DNA of 64,000 nt, taken from Moellerella sp963519845. Its GTDB lineage: Bacteria; Pseudomonadota; Gammaproteobacteria; Enterobacterales; Enterobacteriaceae. Positions 53,385 to 62,671 of the stretch are shown piece after piece. Position 1 is the first letter of the stretch, and each line of letters opens with the position of its first letter. Location: the NCBI GenBank assembly GCA_963519845.1, contig CAUQNX010000004.1, forward strand, positions 157,486-221,485. Reading direction: 5' to 3'. The position numbers and the translations under genes are program-made. The notes beneath the pieces were generated by a model that worked only from the letters and a program-made list of their open reading frames with translations, searched no databases and had not been told where the DNA came from.

Positions 53385-54491
53385 TTATTTTATCGGCGTT
53401 GATGTGCCATCTGCATGCCACTCAAAAATACCGAATTCAAAACCTTTTAAATCACCATTTGGCTGCCAGCTCAGTGACCCCATTACGGTATCAACAGGAT
53501 TAGCTTTTAGGTCTTTTACCAGATCTTCAGGTTCGCTACTGCCTGTGCGTATCATTGCCGTTGTCAGCCCTTGGATTGCTGCATAAGTTGTCCAAACAAA
53601 AGGCCCAGTAGAGTCCTCTTTTTTAGCTTTCAGTGCATCTACAATAGGTTGGTTAGCAGGAACTTGGTCATAACGTTTTGGTAAAGTCACCAACATACCT
53701 TCAGAGGCCTCTCCCGCAATATTAGACAGTGATGAGTTACCTACACCCTCTGGCCCCATAAAGCGGATATTTAGCCCATTTTGCTTGGCTTGGCGTAGAA
53801 TTTGTCCCATTTCTGGGTAGTAACCGCCAAAATAGACAAAATCAATATTCTCTTTATTTAATCTGGCGACCAATGCAGAGAAATCTTTGTCGCCCGCAGT
53901 TACACCTTCAAACATCACCTCTTTTACGCCCTGCTTATTTAAGCTTTCGCGCACTGAGCGAGCGAGTCCTTCACCGTACTGCTGTTTATCATGGATCACT
54001 GCAATACGTTTAGGCTTAATATTTTCGATAATATATTTCGCTGCTGTAGGTCCTTGATCTGAATCCAGTCCTGTCGTACGTAATACCATTTTATAGCCAC
54101 GCGTGGTCAGATCGGCGTTGGTTGCCGCTGGCGTGATCATAATGATCCCTTCATCTTCATAGATATCAGAAGCAGGCTGAGTCGATGAGGAGCAGAGGTG
54201 ACCAATCACATAACGAATACCATCGTTGATCACTTTATTCGCGACAGCGACCGCTTGCTTGGGATCGCAGGCATCATCGTACTCAACCGCCACCAGAGTA
54301 TCGCCATTAATACCCCCTTTAGCATTGATATCAGCAATGGCTTGGCGCGCGCCGATAAATTCCATATCGCCATATTGGGCAACAGGGCCAGACATAGCCC
54401 CCACAACCGCAACTTTTATTTCCTTAGCCCATAGATTTTGGCTAAACGCCAGCGTAATACAGCCAGCTAATAGCATTTTATTCATTTTCAT
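53385..54491 (-). CDS. livK: Branched-chain amino acid binding protein LivK
   Basis: 368 residues (E. coli LivK 369). Signal peptide about 1-22 with cleavage after NLWA; the mature protein begins KEIKVAVVGAMSGP. Periplasmic binding fold, Cys pair DDACDP and HLCSSST as in LivJ/LivK. Named livK because it directly precedes livHMGF. No second binding protein (livJ) lies nearby, unlike E. coli. AGGGA lies about 7-11 bases before the ATG. Confidence 0.95.
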   Translation of the reverse strand: MKMNKMLLAGCITLAFSQNLWAKEIKVAVVGAMSGPVAQYGDMEFIGARQAIADINAKGGINGDTLVAVEYDDACDPKQAVAVANKVINDGIRYVIGHLCSSSTQPASDIYEDEGIIMITPAATNADLTTRGYKMVLRTTGLDSDQGPTAAKYIIENIKPKRIAVIHDKQQYGEGLARSVRESLNKQGVKEVMFEGVTAGDKDFSALVARLNKENIDFVYFGGYYPEMGQILRQAKQNGLNIRFMGPEGVGNSSLSNIAGEASEGMLVTLPKRYDQVPANQPIVDALKAKKEDSTGPFVWTTYAAIQGLTTAMIRTGSSEPEDLVKDLKANPVDTVMGSLSWQPNGDLKGFEFGIFEWHADGTSTPIK

Positions 54492-54908
54492 TCTGTCATC
54501 CCTTTTTTATGGTTATGATGGGTTGTGTTTTAGAACATTATGATAATAGACAGGCACTTAGCCTTATTTATCAGGATATAGACAATAAGACTATATATTT
54601 CATATCATTAAACAAGGTTTTTATGCTATAAAGCAACTCTAGATAGCAGACTAAAACATCATAGACAGAATAAAAAACCAAGTATCCCCTCGGGATTCAC
54701 CTTGAAATCCAGTGTTATATTTGGGTTTAATCGAAACAATGCTAGATTAAGTTCGGAAAATACAACTAAAGTTAAATATGTTCCTTTAATTGAAAATGTT
54801 TGTTACAGATCACTCTGTTTTCAGCAATTACTGAAAACATACAATTAGCTGGATAGCTATATTTTGACTGTCTTCTCCTTAGAAGGAGCCGCATTTTAGA
54901 GGCAAGAG
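54492..54908. other. Divergent regulatory region livK / panM
   Basis: 417 bases without a gene. It should hold the leucine-responsive livK promoter (minus strand) and the panM promoter. A CTCCTT-AG-AAGGAG inverted repeat lies at 54875-54888 just before panM. No Lrp site could be defined by eye. Confidence 0.5.
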
Positions 54909-55313
54909 ATGAAACTGACTATCATCCAACTGACTGATTTAACACATCAAGACTGTATAGATTTGCAAAAGATATGGCCGACACAAACTAAATTAGCGTG
55001 GCTAGAAGCCATGTTAAGTGGCACGCAATTTTACGCAGCACGTTTTAATGAGCGATTATTGGCAGCAGCAAAAATCGAAATTAAACAAAAAGAGGGATTT
55101 ATTAAAGATTTTTGTGTGCGCGAAGTCACTCGCCGTCGCGGTGTCGGCTCCTATTTGCTGCAACAAATTTGTCGTTCACAGCAAGGCATTTCACAGTGGC
55201 AATTCGATGCGGAGAAGATACCTGTTTCGCAGCAGCAAGCGGTGAGGGAATTTTTAATGGCAGCGGATTTCAGCATTGAAGCAAACAATAAATATATTAA
55301 AAATCAGAAATAA
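54909..55313 (+). CDS. panM: PanM (PanZ), aspartate decarboxylase maturation factor
   Basis: 134 residues, GNAT fold: IYAARFNERLLAA-type strand (here FYAARFNERLLAAAKIE) and the acyl-CoA-binding loop VREVTRRRGVGSYLLQQI. PanM triggers self-cleavage of the PanD proenzyme and senses CoA, controlling beta-alanine and so pantothenate synthesis (family knowledge). Location next to livK is as in E. coli. GAGG lies 6 bases upstream of the ATG. Confidence 0.95.
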   Translation: MKLTIIQLTDLTHQDCIDLQKIWPTQTKLAWLEAMLSGTQFYAARFNERLLAAAKIEIKQKEGFIKDFCVREVTRRRGVGSYLLQQICRSQQGISQWQFDAEKIPVSQQQAVREFLMAADFSIEANNKYIKNQK

Positions 55314-55326
55314 ACAGTTGATAAAA

Positions 55327-55710
55327 ATGAAATTAAATAAAATACACCATATAGCAATCATTGCTTCTGATTATGAAATTAGTAAGCATTTTTATTGTGA
55401 TATTCTTAAATTAACGTTACTTTCGGAGCAATATCGGGCGGAAATAAATTCATGGAAAGCGGATCTCGCCGTGGGTGAGCAATATCAAATTGAGTTATTT
55501 AGTTTTCCATCGCCCCCTGCCCGCCTTAGTTATCCCGAGGCTTGCGGCTTAAGACATTTGGCTTTTAGCGTCGATTCTCTTGATGAGTGGATTCATTATC
55601 TTGCGCAGCATAATATTATCTGTGAAATGCCTCGAATTGATCCTTATACTCATAAAAGATTTACTTTTTTTGCTGATCCCGATGGGCTACCAATAGAATT
55701 ATATTGTTAA
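55327..55710 (+). CDS. gloA2: VOC-family protein GloA2 (YaeR-like)
   Basis: 127 residues from the ATG at 55327; an upstream frame overlapping panM is rejected. The product follows E. coli YaeR closely (KxHHIAIIASDYxxSKxFYCDIL...DPDGLPIELY). Metal ligands of the glyoxalase I fold are visible: HHIAII, IELFSF, LRHLAF and the final PIELYC. Probably a glyoxalase-like lyase; substrate unproven. Weak ribosome site, 13 bases after panM, so likely co-transcribed with it. Confidence 0.9.
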   Translation: MKLNKIHHIAIIASDYEISKHFYCDILKLTLLSEQYRAEINSWKADLAVGEQYQIELFSFPSPPARLSYPEACGLRHLAFSVDSLDEWIHYLAQHNIICEMPRIDPYTHKRFTFFADPDGLPIELYC

Positions 55711-55732
55711 TATATAATCATAAAAATTATTT

Positions 55733-56506
55733 CTAACACTGTAATGTGCGAATTAATAATAAATCGATGATCATCACCAGATTTGACTCAAATGATGAGG
55801 TTTCTATCGTGTCGCAACGATAGCTCACCGCATCATCATAAATAGGGAAATGGATATCGGCTAATGCAGCTAAAGAGTTGGCGGTTGCTCGAGTAAAAGC
55901 CACCACTTTCATACCAATATTTTTCGCAATCCGCGCTTTTTCTAATACTTGCTCAGTTTCACCACTGCGAGACACTGCCAGAAAGACGGTATAACGGGAT
56001 GCATTATTAATAAAAATATTTTTACTGTCACTAATACCCGATAGAAATGCATCTTTACCTACCAGCTGTAACCGTTTACTAATATATTGTGCGAAAAAAT
56101 GCGAGAAGCCGGCCCCATAGATAAAAAAAGCATTCTTGCCATCAATAAGATCAATAAAAGCCTGATTGCGTGATTCGGGAATTAAAGCGAAGGTACGTCG
56201 ATAATTTTGTAGAAAGCGATCAAACAAGGGGTCAGTTGAAGAACTCTCTTGTGCGCTTAACGTCATTGTTTCTTTGGTGGATAACAACTGTTTACAGTGA
56301 TAAATCAACTCACTATAGCCGCTAAAACCTAGCTTACGACATAAGCGCATAATAGTCGTGGTAGAGACATAGTTTTGCCCAGCCAACTCACGAATGGTCA
56401 AATGCCCCACTTTCAGCGGATTATCGATTAAAAAAGATAAAATACGGTATTCAGCGCGTGTTAAATCAGTCGCTCGTGTAATTAAGGAAGATAACCGATT
56501 TGACAT
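55733..56506 (-). CDS. RpiR/MurR-family transcriptional regulator
   Basis: 257 residues. N-terminal helix-turn-helix of the RpiR type (TIRELAGQNYVSTTTIMRLCRKLGFSGYSEL, about 36-66) and a C-terminal SIS sugar-phosphate-binding domain (FFIYGAGFSHFFAQYISKRL ... VFLAVSRSGETEQVLEKA). Expected to sense a disaccharide phosphate and control the PTS/glucosidase operon upstream. GAGGATTTT precedes the ATG. A terminator separates it from the glucosidase gene. Confidence 0.9.
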   Translation of the reverse strand: MSNRLSSLITRATDLTRAEYRILSFLIDNPLKVGHLTIRELAGQNYVSTTTIMRLCRKLGFSGYSELIYHCKQLLSTKETMTLSAQESSSTDPLFDRFLQNYRRTFALIPESRNQAFIDLIDGKNAFFIYGAGFSHFFAQYISKRLQLVGKDAFLSGISDSKNIFINNASRYTVFLAVSRSGETEQVLEKARIAKNIGMKVVAFTRATANSLAALADIHFPIYDDAVSYRCDTIETSSFESNLVMIIDLLLIRTLQC

Positions 56507-56550
56507 AAAATCCTCGCTGTTACTCGCCCTTCCTTATCGTCAATATCCTC

Positions 56551-56590
56551 AGAAAAGAAAATGCTGTTCTTGGCTAACCAGAACAGCATT
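56551..56590 (-). terminator. Terminator of the PTS-glucosidase operon
   Basis: AATGCTGTTCT and AGAACAGCATT perfect 11-base stem with a nine-base loop, followed on the minus strand by TTCTTTTCT. Confidence 0.85.
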
Positions 56591-56635
56591 CTTAACCTAT
56601 TTCATCTTAACTGCAAGTTATTCAAGATGGCGATA

Positions 56636-57997
56636 TTAGGATTGACTCAGCCCGTCAACATAGGCTTTACGGAGTTTTGGCCAGTACTCTTCATTGGCCT
56701 CAATCATATCATCGAGGATCTTTTTCGCATGCATCATTGTGGGTACAGTTTTATTTAACGTGAAGGCTTCAAGGGCTTTCTCATAGCTTCCCTCTAAAGT
56801 GGCTTCAACCAATAGCTGCTCGGATGCCAGTTGCTGCTCAAGTAGCACACGATGGAAACGAGGAATAGCGCCAATACGAATAGGCTCAGGACCATGAGAT
56901 GTAATGTAAGCAGGAACTTCCACCATGGCATCAAAAGGTAACTCAGCGATAGCACCTTTATTCTCAACGATCACCAGATGACGTTGACGCAAATCAAAGG
57001 CTAATGAACAAGCGACATCAACAATAAATGAGCCATGGACACCAACGTGGAAAGCGTCAGGTAAAATACCCGTTTCTTTATATACACGTGCGGCTTCAAA
57101 CAAGCGTTTTTCACGACCATCCATCACTTCATTTGCTCGTGTATAATCTGGATCTTGATGCTCCACAATCTCTTCTGACATCAAATAGTACTGTAAATAC
57201 GGATTAGGAATATATTCAGGAAAATGTTCCATTAATGGCTGAATATTACGCCATGTTTTCACCCAAGAAGGATCTGAATGCTGAGGATCAGTCTGAGCAG
57301 CATCTTCCGTCAACAGACCAAATTTGGCGATATGCTCACGTAAAATAGGTAGCATCTCCTCTCCGTTTACTCGTACTGAAGTGAACCAACCAAAATGGTT
57401 TAGACCAAAATAATCTACATCGAGATCATGGCGATCAACATTTAAGATTGCAGCCATATTTCGCATCGCCGCCACTGGCATATCGCAAATATTCAAAATA
57501 CGGGCATTAGGACGTAAACGACGCACCCCTTCCGCTACAATCGCTGCTGGATTGGAGTAGTTGACGATCCAAGCATTATCGGCATATTTTTCAACAAAAT
57601 CGATCAACTCAACCATGGGTAAAATGGTACGTAAACCATATGCCAACCCACCAGGACCACAGGTTTCTTGTCCAACTACACCATGACGCAGCGGAATTTT
57701 TTCATCTTGCTCACGCATTTTGTACTGACCCACACGCATTTGGGCAAAGACAAAATGGGCGCCACTAAATGCGGTTTTTGGATCGGTTGTTACCGTAAAT
57801 TTGATGGTATCACTATGATCACGTATCACTTTTTCAACCACCGGAGCTATGGTGTTTTGTCGCTCGCTATCGATATCATATAAACGGATTTCACTCAGCG
57901 GAAAGTCAGCTAAACGCACCATTAGGCTTTTAACGATACCGGGTGTATAGGTACTACCGCCACCTGCAATACTCAAAATAAAAGGGGATTTGTTCAT
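56636..57997 (-). CDS. glvA: 6-phospho-alpha-glucosidase, GH4
   Basis: 453 residues from the ATG at 57997 with AGGAG 6-10 bases upstream; the frame further out overlaps the PTS gene and is rejected. NAD-binding loop AGGGSTYTPG (about 8-17), GQETCGPGG, and the CDMP motif that marks alpha- rather than beta-specific enzymes in this family; metal/catalytic region LNHFGWFTS. GH4 enzymes use NAD+, a divalent metal and a redox elimination mechanism to hydrolyse maltose-6-phosphate and related sugars. 13 bases after the PTS gene. Confidence 0.92.
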   Translation of the reverse strand: MNKSPFILSIAGGGSTYTPGIVKSLMVRLADFPLSEIRLYDIDSERQNTIAPVVEKVIRDHSDTIKFTVTTDPKTAFSGAHFVFAQMRVGQYKMREQDEKIPLRHGVVGQETCGPGGLAYGLRTILPMVELIDFVEKYADNAWIVNYSNPAAIVAEGVRRLRPNARILNICDMPVAAMRNMAAILNVDRHDLDVDYFGLNHFGWFTSVRVNGEEMLPILREHIAKFGLLTEDAAQTDPQHSDPSWVKTWRNIQPLMEHFPEYIPNPYLQYYLMSEEIVEHQDPDYTRANEVMDGREKRLFEAARVYKETGILPDAFHVGVHGSFIVDVACSLAFDLRQRHLVIVENKGAIAELPFDAMVEVPAYITSHGPEPIRIGAIPRFHRVLLEQQLASEQLLVEATLEGSYEKALEAFTLNKTVPTMMHAKKILDDMIEANEEYWPKLRKAYVDGLSQS

Positions 57998-58010
57998 TTT
58001 AGTGCTCCTA

Positions 58011-59594
58011 TTAAAGTACGGCTTCAACCGCATCGCGCATTTTTTTGACATGTAATCCATAAACGACCTGAACATTATTACCGTGGCGTACAATACCTTT
58101 GGCTCCGGTCAGTTTTAGTTCATCTTCGTGGATTGCATTAGCATCTTTGACGGTGACGCGTAAACGGGTGTAACAGTTTTCAACTGCTTCAATATTTTCG
58201 CGTCCACCTAATCCTGAGATAATTTGCTCACCTAAATTCTGCTCCGGCGCTGCTATTGGTGCCACCACAGTCTCGGGTGAGGCTTGTTTTTGTTGCTGAT
58301 AGTCAGCTTTGCTATATAAACGAATATCCTCTTCATCCGCTTCACGACCGGGTGTTTTTAAGTCGAGCTTCAATATCAAATAACGGAAAATAACAAAGTA
58401 GAGGCAAGACATAATCAGCCCAACGACGATATACATCGGCCAATTCGATTTCTCCATGCCCAATGGTAGGTTATAGAGAATAAAATCTATCACCCCATTA
58501 GCACCAATCGCATGAACATCCAGCAGATAGAACAACATCATGCCGATACCAGTTAATACTGCATGCACAAGGAACAGAATCGGTGCTACAAAAAGAAATG
58601 AGAATTCAAGAGGTTCAGTAACACCTAGCAAAAAAGAAGTAGCGGCAGCTGGGATTAAAATCGCCTTTGCCATCTGCTTCTTCTCTTTTTTGGCGACCAT
58701 GATCATGGCCGCGGCAGCTGCAGTTAAGCCGAACATTTTAGCGATACCACGCGCATCCCAAATAACACTGCTACTGAGTCGCGTCACTTCAGGACAGGCC
58801 ATTTCAGCAAAATAGATATTACGTGCGCCCTGATAGCTAACACCGCAAACATCTGCAACTCCACCTAATTCGGTATAAAGAAAAGGCGTATAAACAAGAT
58901 GATGCAGACCTGTTGGGATCAGAATACGTTCAAGAAAACCATAAATCATGGCACCAAATGCACCTGAGTTATGGATCAGCATGGCCAATTTAGTGATACC
59001 CGCCTGTGCAAATGGCCAGATTTCACACATCACCACACCCAATAAAATCATAAAAGGAATAGTGATAATCGCGACAAAACAATGGCCTGAATAGATCGCC
59101 ATAACACCATTAAATTGACGACCGGCATAACGGTTATATAACCAACCAGACAGTGCGCCCGTTAAAATCCCGGCAAAAACACCCATTTCAAGGACTTGCA
59201 CACCTAATACCATGCCTTGACCTGATGCTCGCATCTGATCGGCTGCAACCAAGTTGCCTTGTAGTGACAAGACAATATTCATTGCATTGATAAAAATAAT
59301 AAAGGTCACTAAGCCGATAAGTCCGGCGTAGCCCTTGTCTTTTTTGGCTAAACCGACAGGAATACCGACAGCAAAAATTAATGCCAGATTACTGAGAATA
59401 GATACCGCTGATTTTGCTAATAATTGTCCGCTATCTTGGATCATCGGATGATTTAAGAAGGGTAAATAGTTAGCCAGATTGCCATTACCAAATAGGTTAC
59501 CTAATGCAATATAAAGTCCCACAATAGGTAAAATAAGAACGGGGCCGTAAAGAGACTTGCCAAATGCTTGTAGGGCATTAATAATTTTTTTCAT
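58011..59594 (-). CDS. PTS alpha-glucoside-type permease EIICB
   Basis: 527 residues from the ATG at 59594. EIIC membrane domain (about 1-400, ten or so helices, with LIPTGLHHLVYTPF and GVTEPLEFSFLFVAP), a linker, and an EIIB domain (about 450-527) with the phosphorylated Cys in ENCYTRLRVTVKD. Closest by recall to AglA/MalX/GlvC-type maltose or alpha-glucoside PTS proteins. It imports and phosphorylates the sugar, which the downstream GH4 enzyme splits. No EIIA is encoded here, so it must use a chromosomal EIIA-Glc. Confidence 0.92.
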   Translation of the reverse strand: MKKIINALQAFGKSLYGPVLILPIVGLYIALGNLFGNGNLANYLPFLNHPMIQDSGQLLAKSAVSILSNLALIFAVGIPVGLAKKDKGYAGLIGLVTFIIFINAMNIVLSLQGNLVAADQMRASGQGMVLGVQVLEMGVFAGILTGALSGWLYNRYAGRQFNGVMAIYSGHCFVAIITIPFMILLGVVMCEIWPFAQAGITKLAMLIHNSGAFGAMIYGFLERILIPTGLHHLVYTPFLYTELGGVADVCGVSYQGARNIYFAEMACPEVTRLSSSVIWDARGIAKMFGLTAAAAAMIMVAKKEKKQMAKAILIPAAATSFLLGVTEPLEFSFLFVAPILFLVHAVLTGIGMMLFYLLDVHAIGANGVIDFILYNLPLGMEKSNWPMYIVVGLIMSCLYFVIFRYLILKLDLKTPGREADEEDIRLYSKADYQQQKQASPETVVAPIAAPEQNLGEQIISGLGGRENIEAVENCYTRLRVTVKDANAIHEDELKLTGAKGIVRHGNNVQVVYGLHVKKMRDAVEAVL

Positions 59595-59660
59595 AAAGTG
59601 TCTCAAGATGATTAGTTAACACTCACTTCCAGATATTCATCCTGCGCTGTAGCCAAAACA

Positions 59661-59683
59661 AAATCAATCTATTCGATTGATTT
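59661..59683. promoter_or_regulatory. Perfect inverted repeat, candidate RpiR-type operator
   Basis: AAATCAATC (59661-59669) and GATTGATTT (59675-59683), a 9+5+9 perfect inverted repeat, 67 bases before the PTS ATG. Position and symmetry fit a dimeric repressor site. Confidence 0.65.
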
Positions 59684-59703
59684 AAAAACATATTCCCAAC
59701 AAG

Positions 59704-59715
59704 GTAACATGTTAC
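59704..59715. promoter_or_regulatory. Second palindrome upstream of the PTS gene
   Basis: Perfect 12-base palindrome GTAACATGTTAC, about 110 bases before the PTS ATG. Confidence 0.5.
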
Positions 59716-59885
59716 TTTTTAGTCTGTGATCAGGATCGGTCGGGATGAAAATCAAACAATCTTATTTGCAGGAAAAAAGAGGCTCTCGGATTGAATTAAC
59801 GCGGCTTAGCTCTGGTGAGTAGGTAAAATAATGGCTGGTTTCGTGCGAGATTAAAACAAGATAGGGGAGGAAATAGAAAGAGGTT

Positions 59886-59920
59886 ATTCTGCATTTTAAT
59901 CCATAAAATGCAGAATTTTT
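59886..59920. terminator. Hairpin after rpoH
   Basis: Perfect 13-base stem ATTCTGCATTTTA / TAAAATGCAGAAT with a five-base loop. The T run is on the plus-strand side; on the rpoH strand the exit is only moderately T-rich. Confidence 0.75.
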
Positions 59921-59929
59921 TGGCATCAA

Positions 59930-60796
59930 TTAGTCGTCAGCGGCTTCCATCGCAAGGCGTAATTTTTTCATAGCATTTTTTTCTAGTTGGCGCACACGCT
60001 CAGCAGAAACACCATATTTATCAGCCAATTCTTGCAATGTTGTTTTGTTATCATCATCTAACCAACGAGCCTGAATAATATCTTGGCTACGCTCATCGAG
60101 TAATGACAACGCATCAGTTAAGCGATCTGTTGCATGATCATCCCAGTTATCTTCTTCGATCGAGTCGGCAAAATCAGAAGATTTATCCTGGAGGAAAAGA
60201 ACAGGCGCAACTGGGTATCCACTATCACCATCGTCGTCGTCAGACATATCAAATGCCATATCCTGCGCCGACATACGTGATTCCATTTCTCGCACATCTT
60301 TGCTGGTGACACCCAACTCTTTGGCAACCATTTCAACTTCATCCTGATTAAACCAACCAAGACGTTTTTTGTTTTTTCTTAAATTAAAGAATAACTTACG
60401 CTGCGCTTTAGTAGTCGCAACTTTGACTATGCGCCAATTCCGTAGCACATACTCATGAATTTCCGCTTTAATCCAATGCACTGCAAATGAGACCAGACGT
60501 ACGCCTACTTCAGGGTTAAAGCGGCGAACGGCTTTCATCAGACCAATGTTACCTTCCTGAATTAGATCGGCCTGAGGTAGCCCATAGCCCGCATAACTGC
60601 GTGCAACATGAATAACAAAACGTAAATGTGAGAGGATCAGCTGTCTAGCTGCATTGAGATCGCCATGGTAATGCAGTCGCTCAGCCAAATCCTTTTCTTC
60701 TTCCGCAGTCAGCATTGGGTATGTGTTAGCCGCTCGCACATAAGCTTCAATGCTACCTTGGGGAACAAGCGCTAATGATTGCATATCTTTGGTCAT
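59930..60796 (-). CDS. rpoH: Heat-shock sigma factor RpoH (sigma-32)
   Basis: 288 residues (E. coli 284). Region 2 with LRFVIHVARSYAGYGLPQADLIQEGNIGLMKAV, the RpoH-box region with KAQRKLFFNLRKNKKRL, and region 4 helix-turn-helix TTLQELADKYGVSAERVRQLEK. Directs heat-shock transcription; level set by mRNA structure, DnaK/GroEL and FtsH. The gene is monocistronic with its promoters in the 233-base gap after ftsX, which is AT-rich; no specific promoter was resolved. Confidence 0.98.
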   Translation of the reverse strand: MTKDMQSLALVPQGSIEAYVRAANTYPMLTAEEEKDLAERLHYHGDLNAARQLILSHLRFVIHVARSYAGYGLPQADLIQEGNIGLMKAVRRFNPEVGVRLVSFAVHWIKAEIHEYVLRNWRIVKVATTKAQRKLFFNLRKNKKRLGWFNQDEVEMVAKELGVTSKDVREMESRMSAQDMAFDMSDDDDGDSGYPVAPVLFLQDKSSDFADSIEEDNWDDHATDRLTDALSLLDERSQDIIQARWLDDDNKTTLQELADKYGVSAERVRQLEKNAMKKLRLAMEAADD

Positions 60797-61029
60797 TCAG
60801 TGCCTCTAAGGGTTTTCTAAAAAGATTAATCAGACAGTAGGTTATAAAACAGACAACCTAAGAGAAAGTATAGTTTAATATTTAAGCCAGATTAATAAAT
60901 TTTTGTTAATTGTATAATCAATCAGATGTAATTCAGACAAACTTTCTTGTTAAAAGTTCCACTGAATATTATGCCTCTGACATCATTGAGCTTTCAATTG
61001 ATGCCAGAGAACATAATACTATTCTAACA

Positions 61030-62007
61030 TTATTCTGGGGTAAAGTGCCTTAAATGCTGAACAGTCGCTAACCATGCAGCAACCCAGCCGATCATGGCAG
61101 AAATCAGAACAATCAGTAAGGACTCATCCCAAGATAATCCATGGATAGAAAATTGTGTACCAAACACCAAGGCCACGGTAGCGACAACACTCGATAATTT
61201 CCAAACCAATAATGAGGATAAAATTAACGAAACAACCGCACCTGAAACGCCGAGTAGCACGCCACCATTGAGAAATGGTCGGATAATAAATCCATCTGTC
61301 GCACCAATCAATTTCATAACGTTAATAGTATCTCGACGGGCAAAGATATTCAGCCGCACGCTATTACCGATAACTAAGAATAGCGCAATGATCATCAACA
61401 AACCGATAACGGCGGCAATCTGACCGACCAATCCAGTTAACGCTGATAATTTAGCGAACCAGCTATCATCCATACGAACTTCTTCAATTCCTTGGATTTC
61501 ACCGACTCTATCTCTGAGTGTCACCATCACATCTGAGCCCTGAAAATCAATTTTCGGGGTCACGATCGCCACGGCAGGTAAGGGATTTTCTTCCAACATA
61601 TCTAATGCGGTACTAAATCCAGACCAGCTGCGGAATTCACTCATCGCCTGATCACGCGAGAGATAATTAACACTCTCTACGCCATCCAGTTTTTTCAACT
61701 GATAAACCACCAGCTCACCGCCTTTTTCATCGAGCGATTTATCGAGATAAACCGTCAATTGTGGCGCTGGATACCACTGGTCTGCTGCTTGAGAAACATT
61801 TTTCCACACGATAAAGCATAAGCTTGGCAGCGTCAGCGAAATGGCAATCACCATCACGGTTAAAAAACTCGCCAACGGTTGACGCAGCATATCAGCTAAA
61901 GTATTTAACCAAGCATATCGCCACTGTTCGCGCCAGCCGCCTTTCAATGCTTTGCTTTTGGATTGAACTTTACGTTCAGGTTTCCCTTTGCGCACATTTT
62001 TAGCCAT
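61030..62007 (-). CDS. ftsX: Cell-division ABC permease-like protein FtsX
   Basis: 325 residues. Lys/Arg-rich cytoplasmic N terminus (about 1-35), first helix about 43-65, a periplasmic domain that activates amidase regulator EnvC (about 70-200), then three helices. With FtsE it couples cytokinesis to septal peptidoglycan splitting. Overlaps ftsE by 8 bases. Confidence 0.97.
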   Translation of the reverse strand: MAKNVRKGKPERKVQSKSKALKGGWREQWRYAWLNTLADMLRQPLASFLTVMVIAISLTLPSLCFIVWKNVSQAADQWYPAPQLTVYLDKSLDEKGGELVVYQLKKLDGVESVNYLSRDQAMSEFRSWSGFSTALDMLEENPLPAVAIVTPKIDFQGSDVMVTLRDRVGEIQGIEEVRMDDSWFAKLSALTGLVGQIAAVIGLLMIIALFLVIGNSVRLNIFARRDTINVMKLIGATDGFIIRPFLNGGVLLGVSGAVVSLILSSLLVWKLSSVVATVALVFGTQFSIHGLSWDESLLIVLISAMIGWVAAWLATVQHLRHFTPE

Positions 62008-62665
62008 GTTGGCCCCCTAACACACGTCCTTCACTTAAGGTCAAAATACGGCAGCTACGGCGCTCAACTAATTGCAGATCATGCGTTGCCATCAGAACAG
62101 TCACACCGACTCGGTTAAACTCTTCAAATAAGCGCATAATACCTTCAGATAGCTCACCATCTAAGTTCCCCGTGGGCTCATCAGCCAGTAATACCGTCGG
62201 TTTATTGACGACAGCTCGAGCGATACCGATACGCTGCTGTTCACCACCAGATAATTGAATCGGCAAATTTCTCGCTTTATCCAGTAATCCTACTTTATCC
62301 AGTGCCGCTGAGACCCGACGACGAATATCTTCAGTGCTAGCACCTGAAATAATCAGTGGCATAGCGACATTGTCATATACAGTGCGGTCAAATAATAAGT
62401 GATGATCCTGAAATATCATCCCAATTTGCCGACGCAGAAAGGGAACTTCACGGTTCTTCAAACGGCTAATATCGTGACCATTGAACAGAATACGACCATC
62501 ACTCGGACGCTCTATACCGCAGATAAGTTTTAAAAGTGTACTTTTCCCTGCTCCCGAATGTCCCGTCAGAAAGGCCATTTCGCCCGCAAGAAGATGAAAA
62601 TTCACTCCTTGTAGCGCCTGACGTCCACCTCGATAAGCTTTACTGACATGTTCAAAACAGATCAT
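62000..62665 (-). CDS. ftsE: Cell-division ATPase FtsE
   Basis: 221 residues. Walker A GHSGAGKST, Q loop FQDHHLLFDRT, signature LSGGEQQR, Walker B VLLADEPTGNLD, H-loop THDLQL. Starts 6 bases after ftsY in the classical ftsYEX operon. Confidence 0.98.
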   Translation of the reverse strand: MICFEHVSKAYRGGRQALQGVNFHLLAGEMAFLTGHSGAGKSTLLKLICGIERPSDGRILFNGHDISRLKNREVPFLRRQIGMIFQDHHLLFDRTVYDNVAMPLIISGASTEDIRRRVSAALDKVGLLDKARNLPIQLSGGEQQRIGIARAVVNKPTVLLADEPTGNLDGELSEGIMRLFEEFNRVGVTVLMATHDLQLVERRSCRILTLSEGRVLGGQHG

Positions 62666-62671
62666 CGATAA

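Larger units (their letters stand above)
59595..59885. other. Promoter region of the PTS-glucosidase operon
   Basis: About 290 bases between rpoH's end and the PTS start. No gene. It contains two palindromes (listed separately) that are the best operator candidates. Confidence 0.6.
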
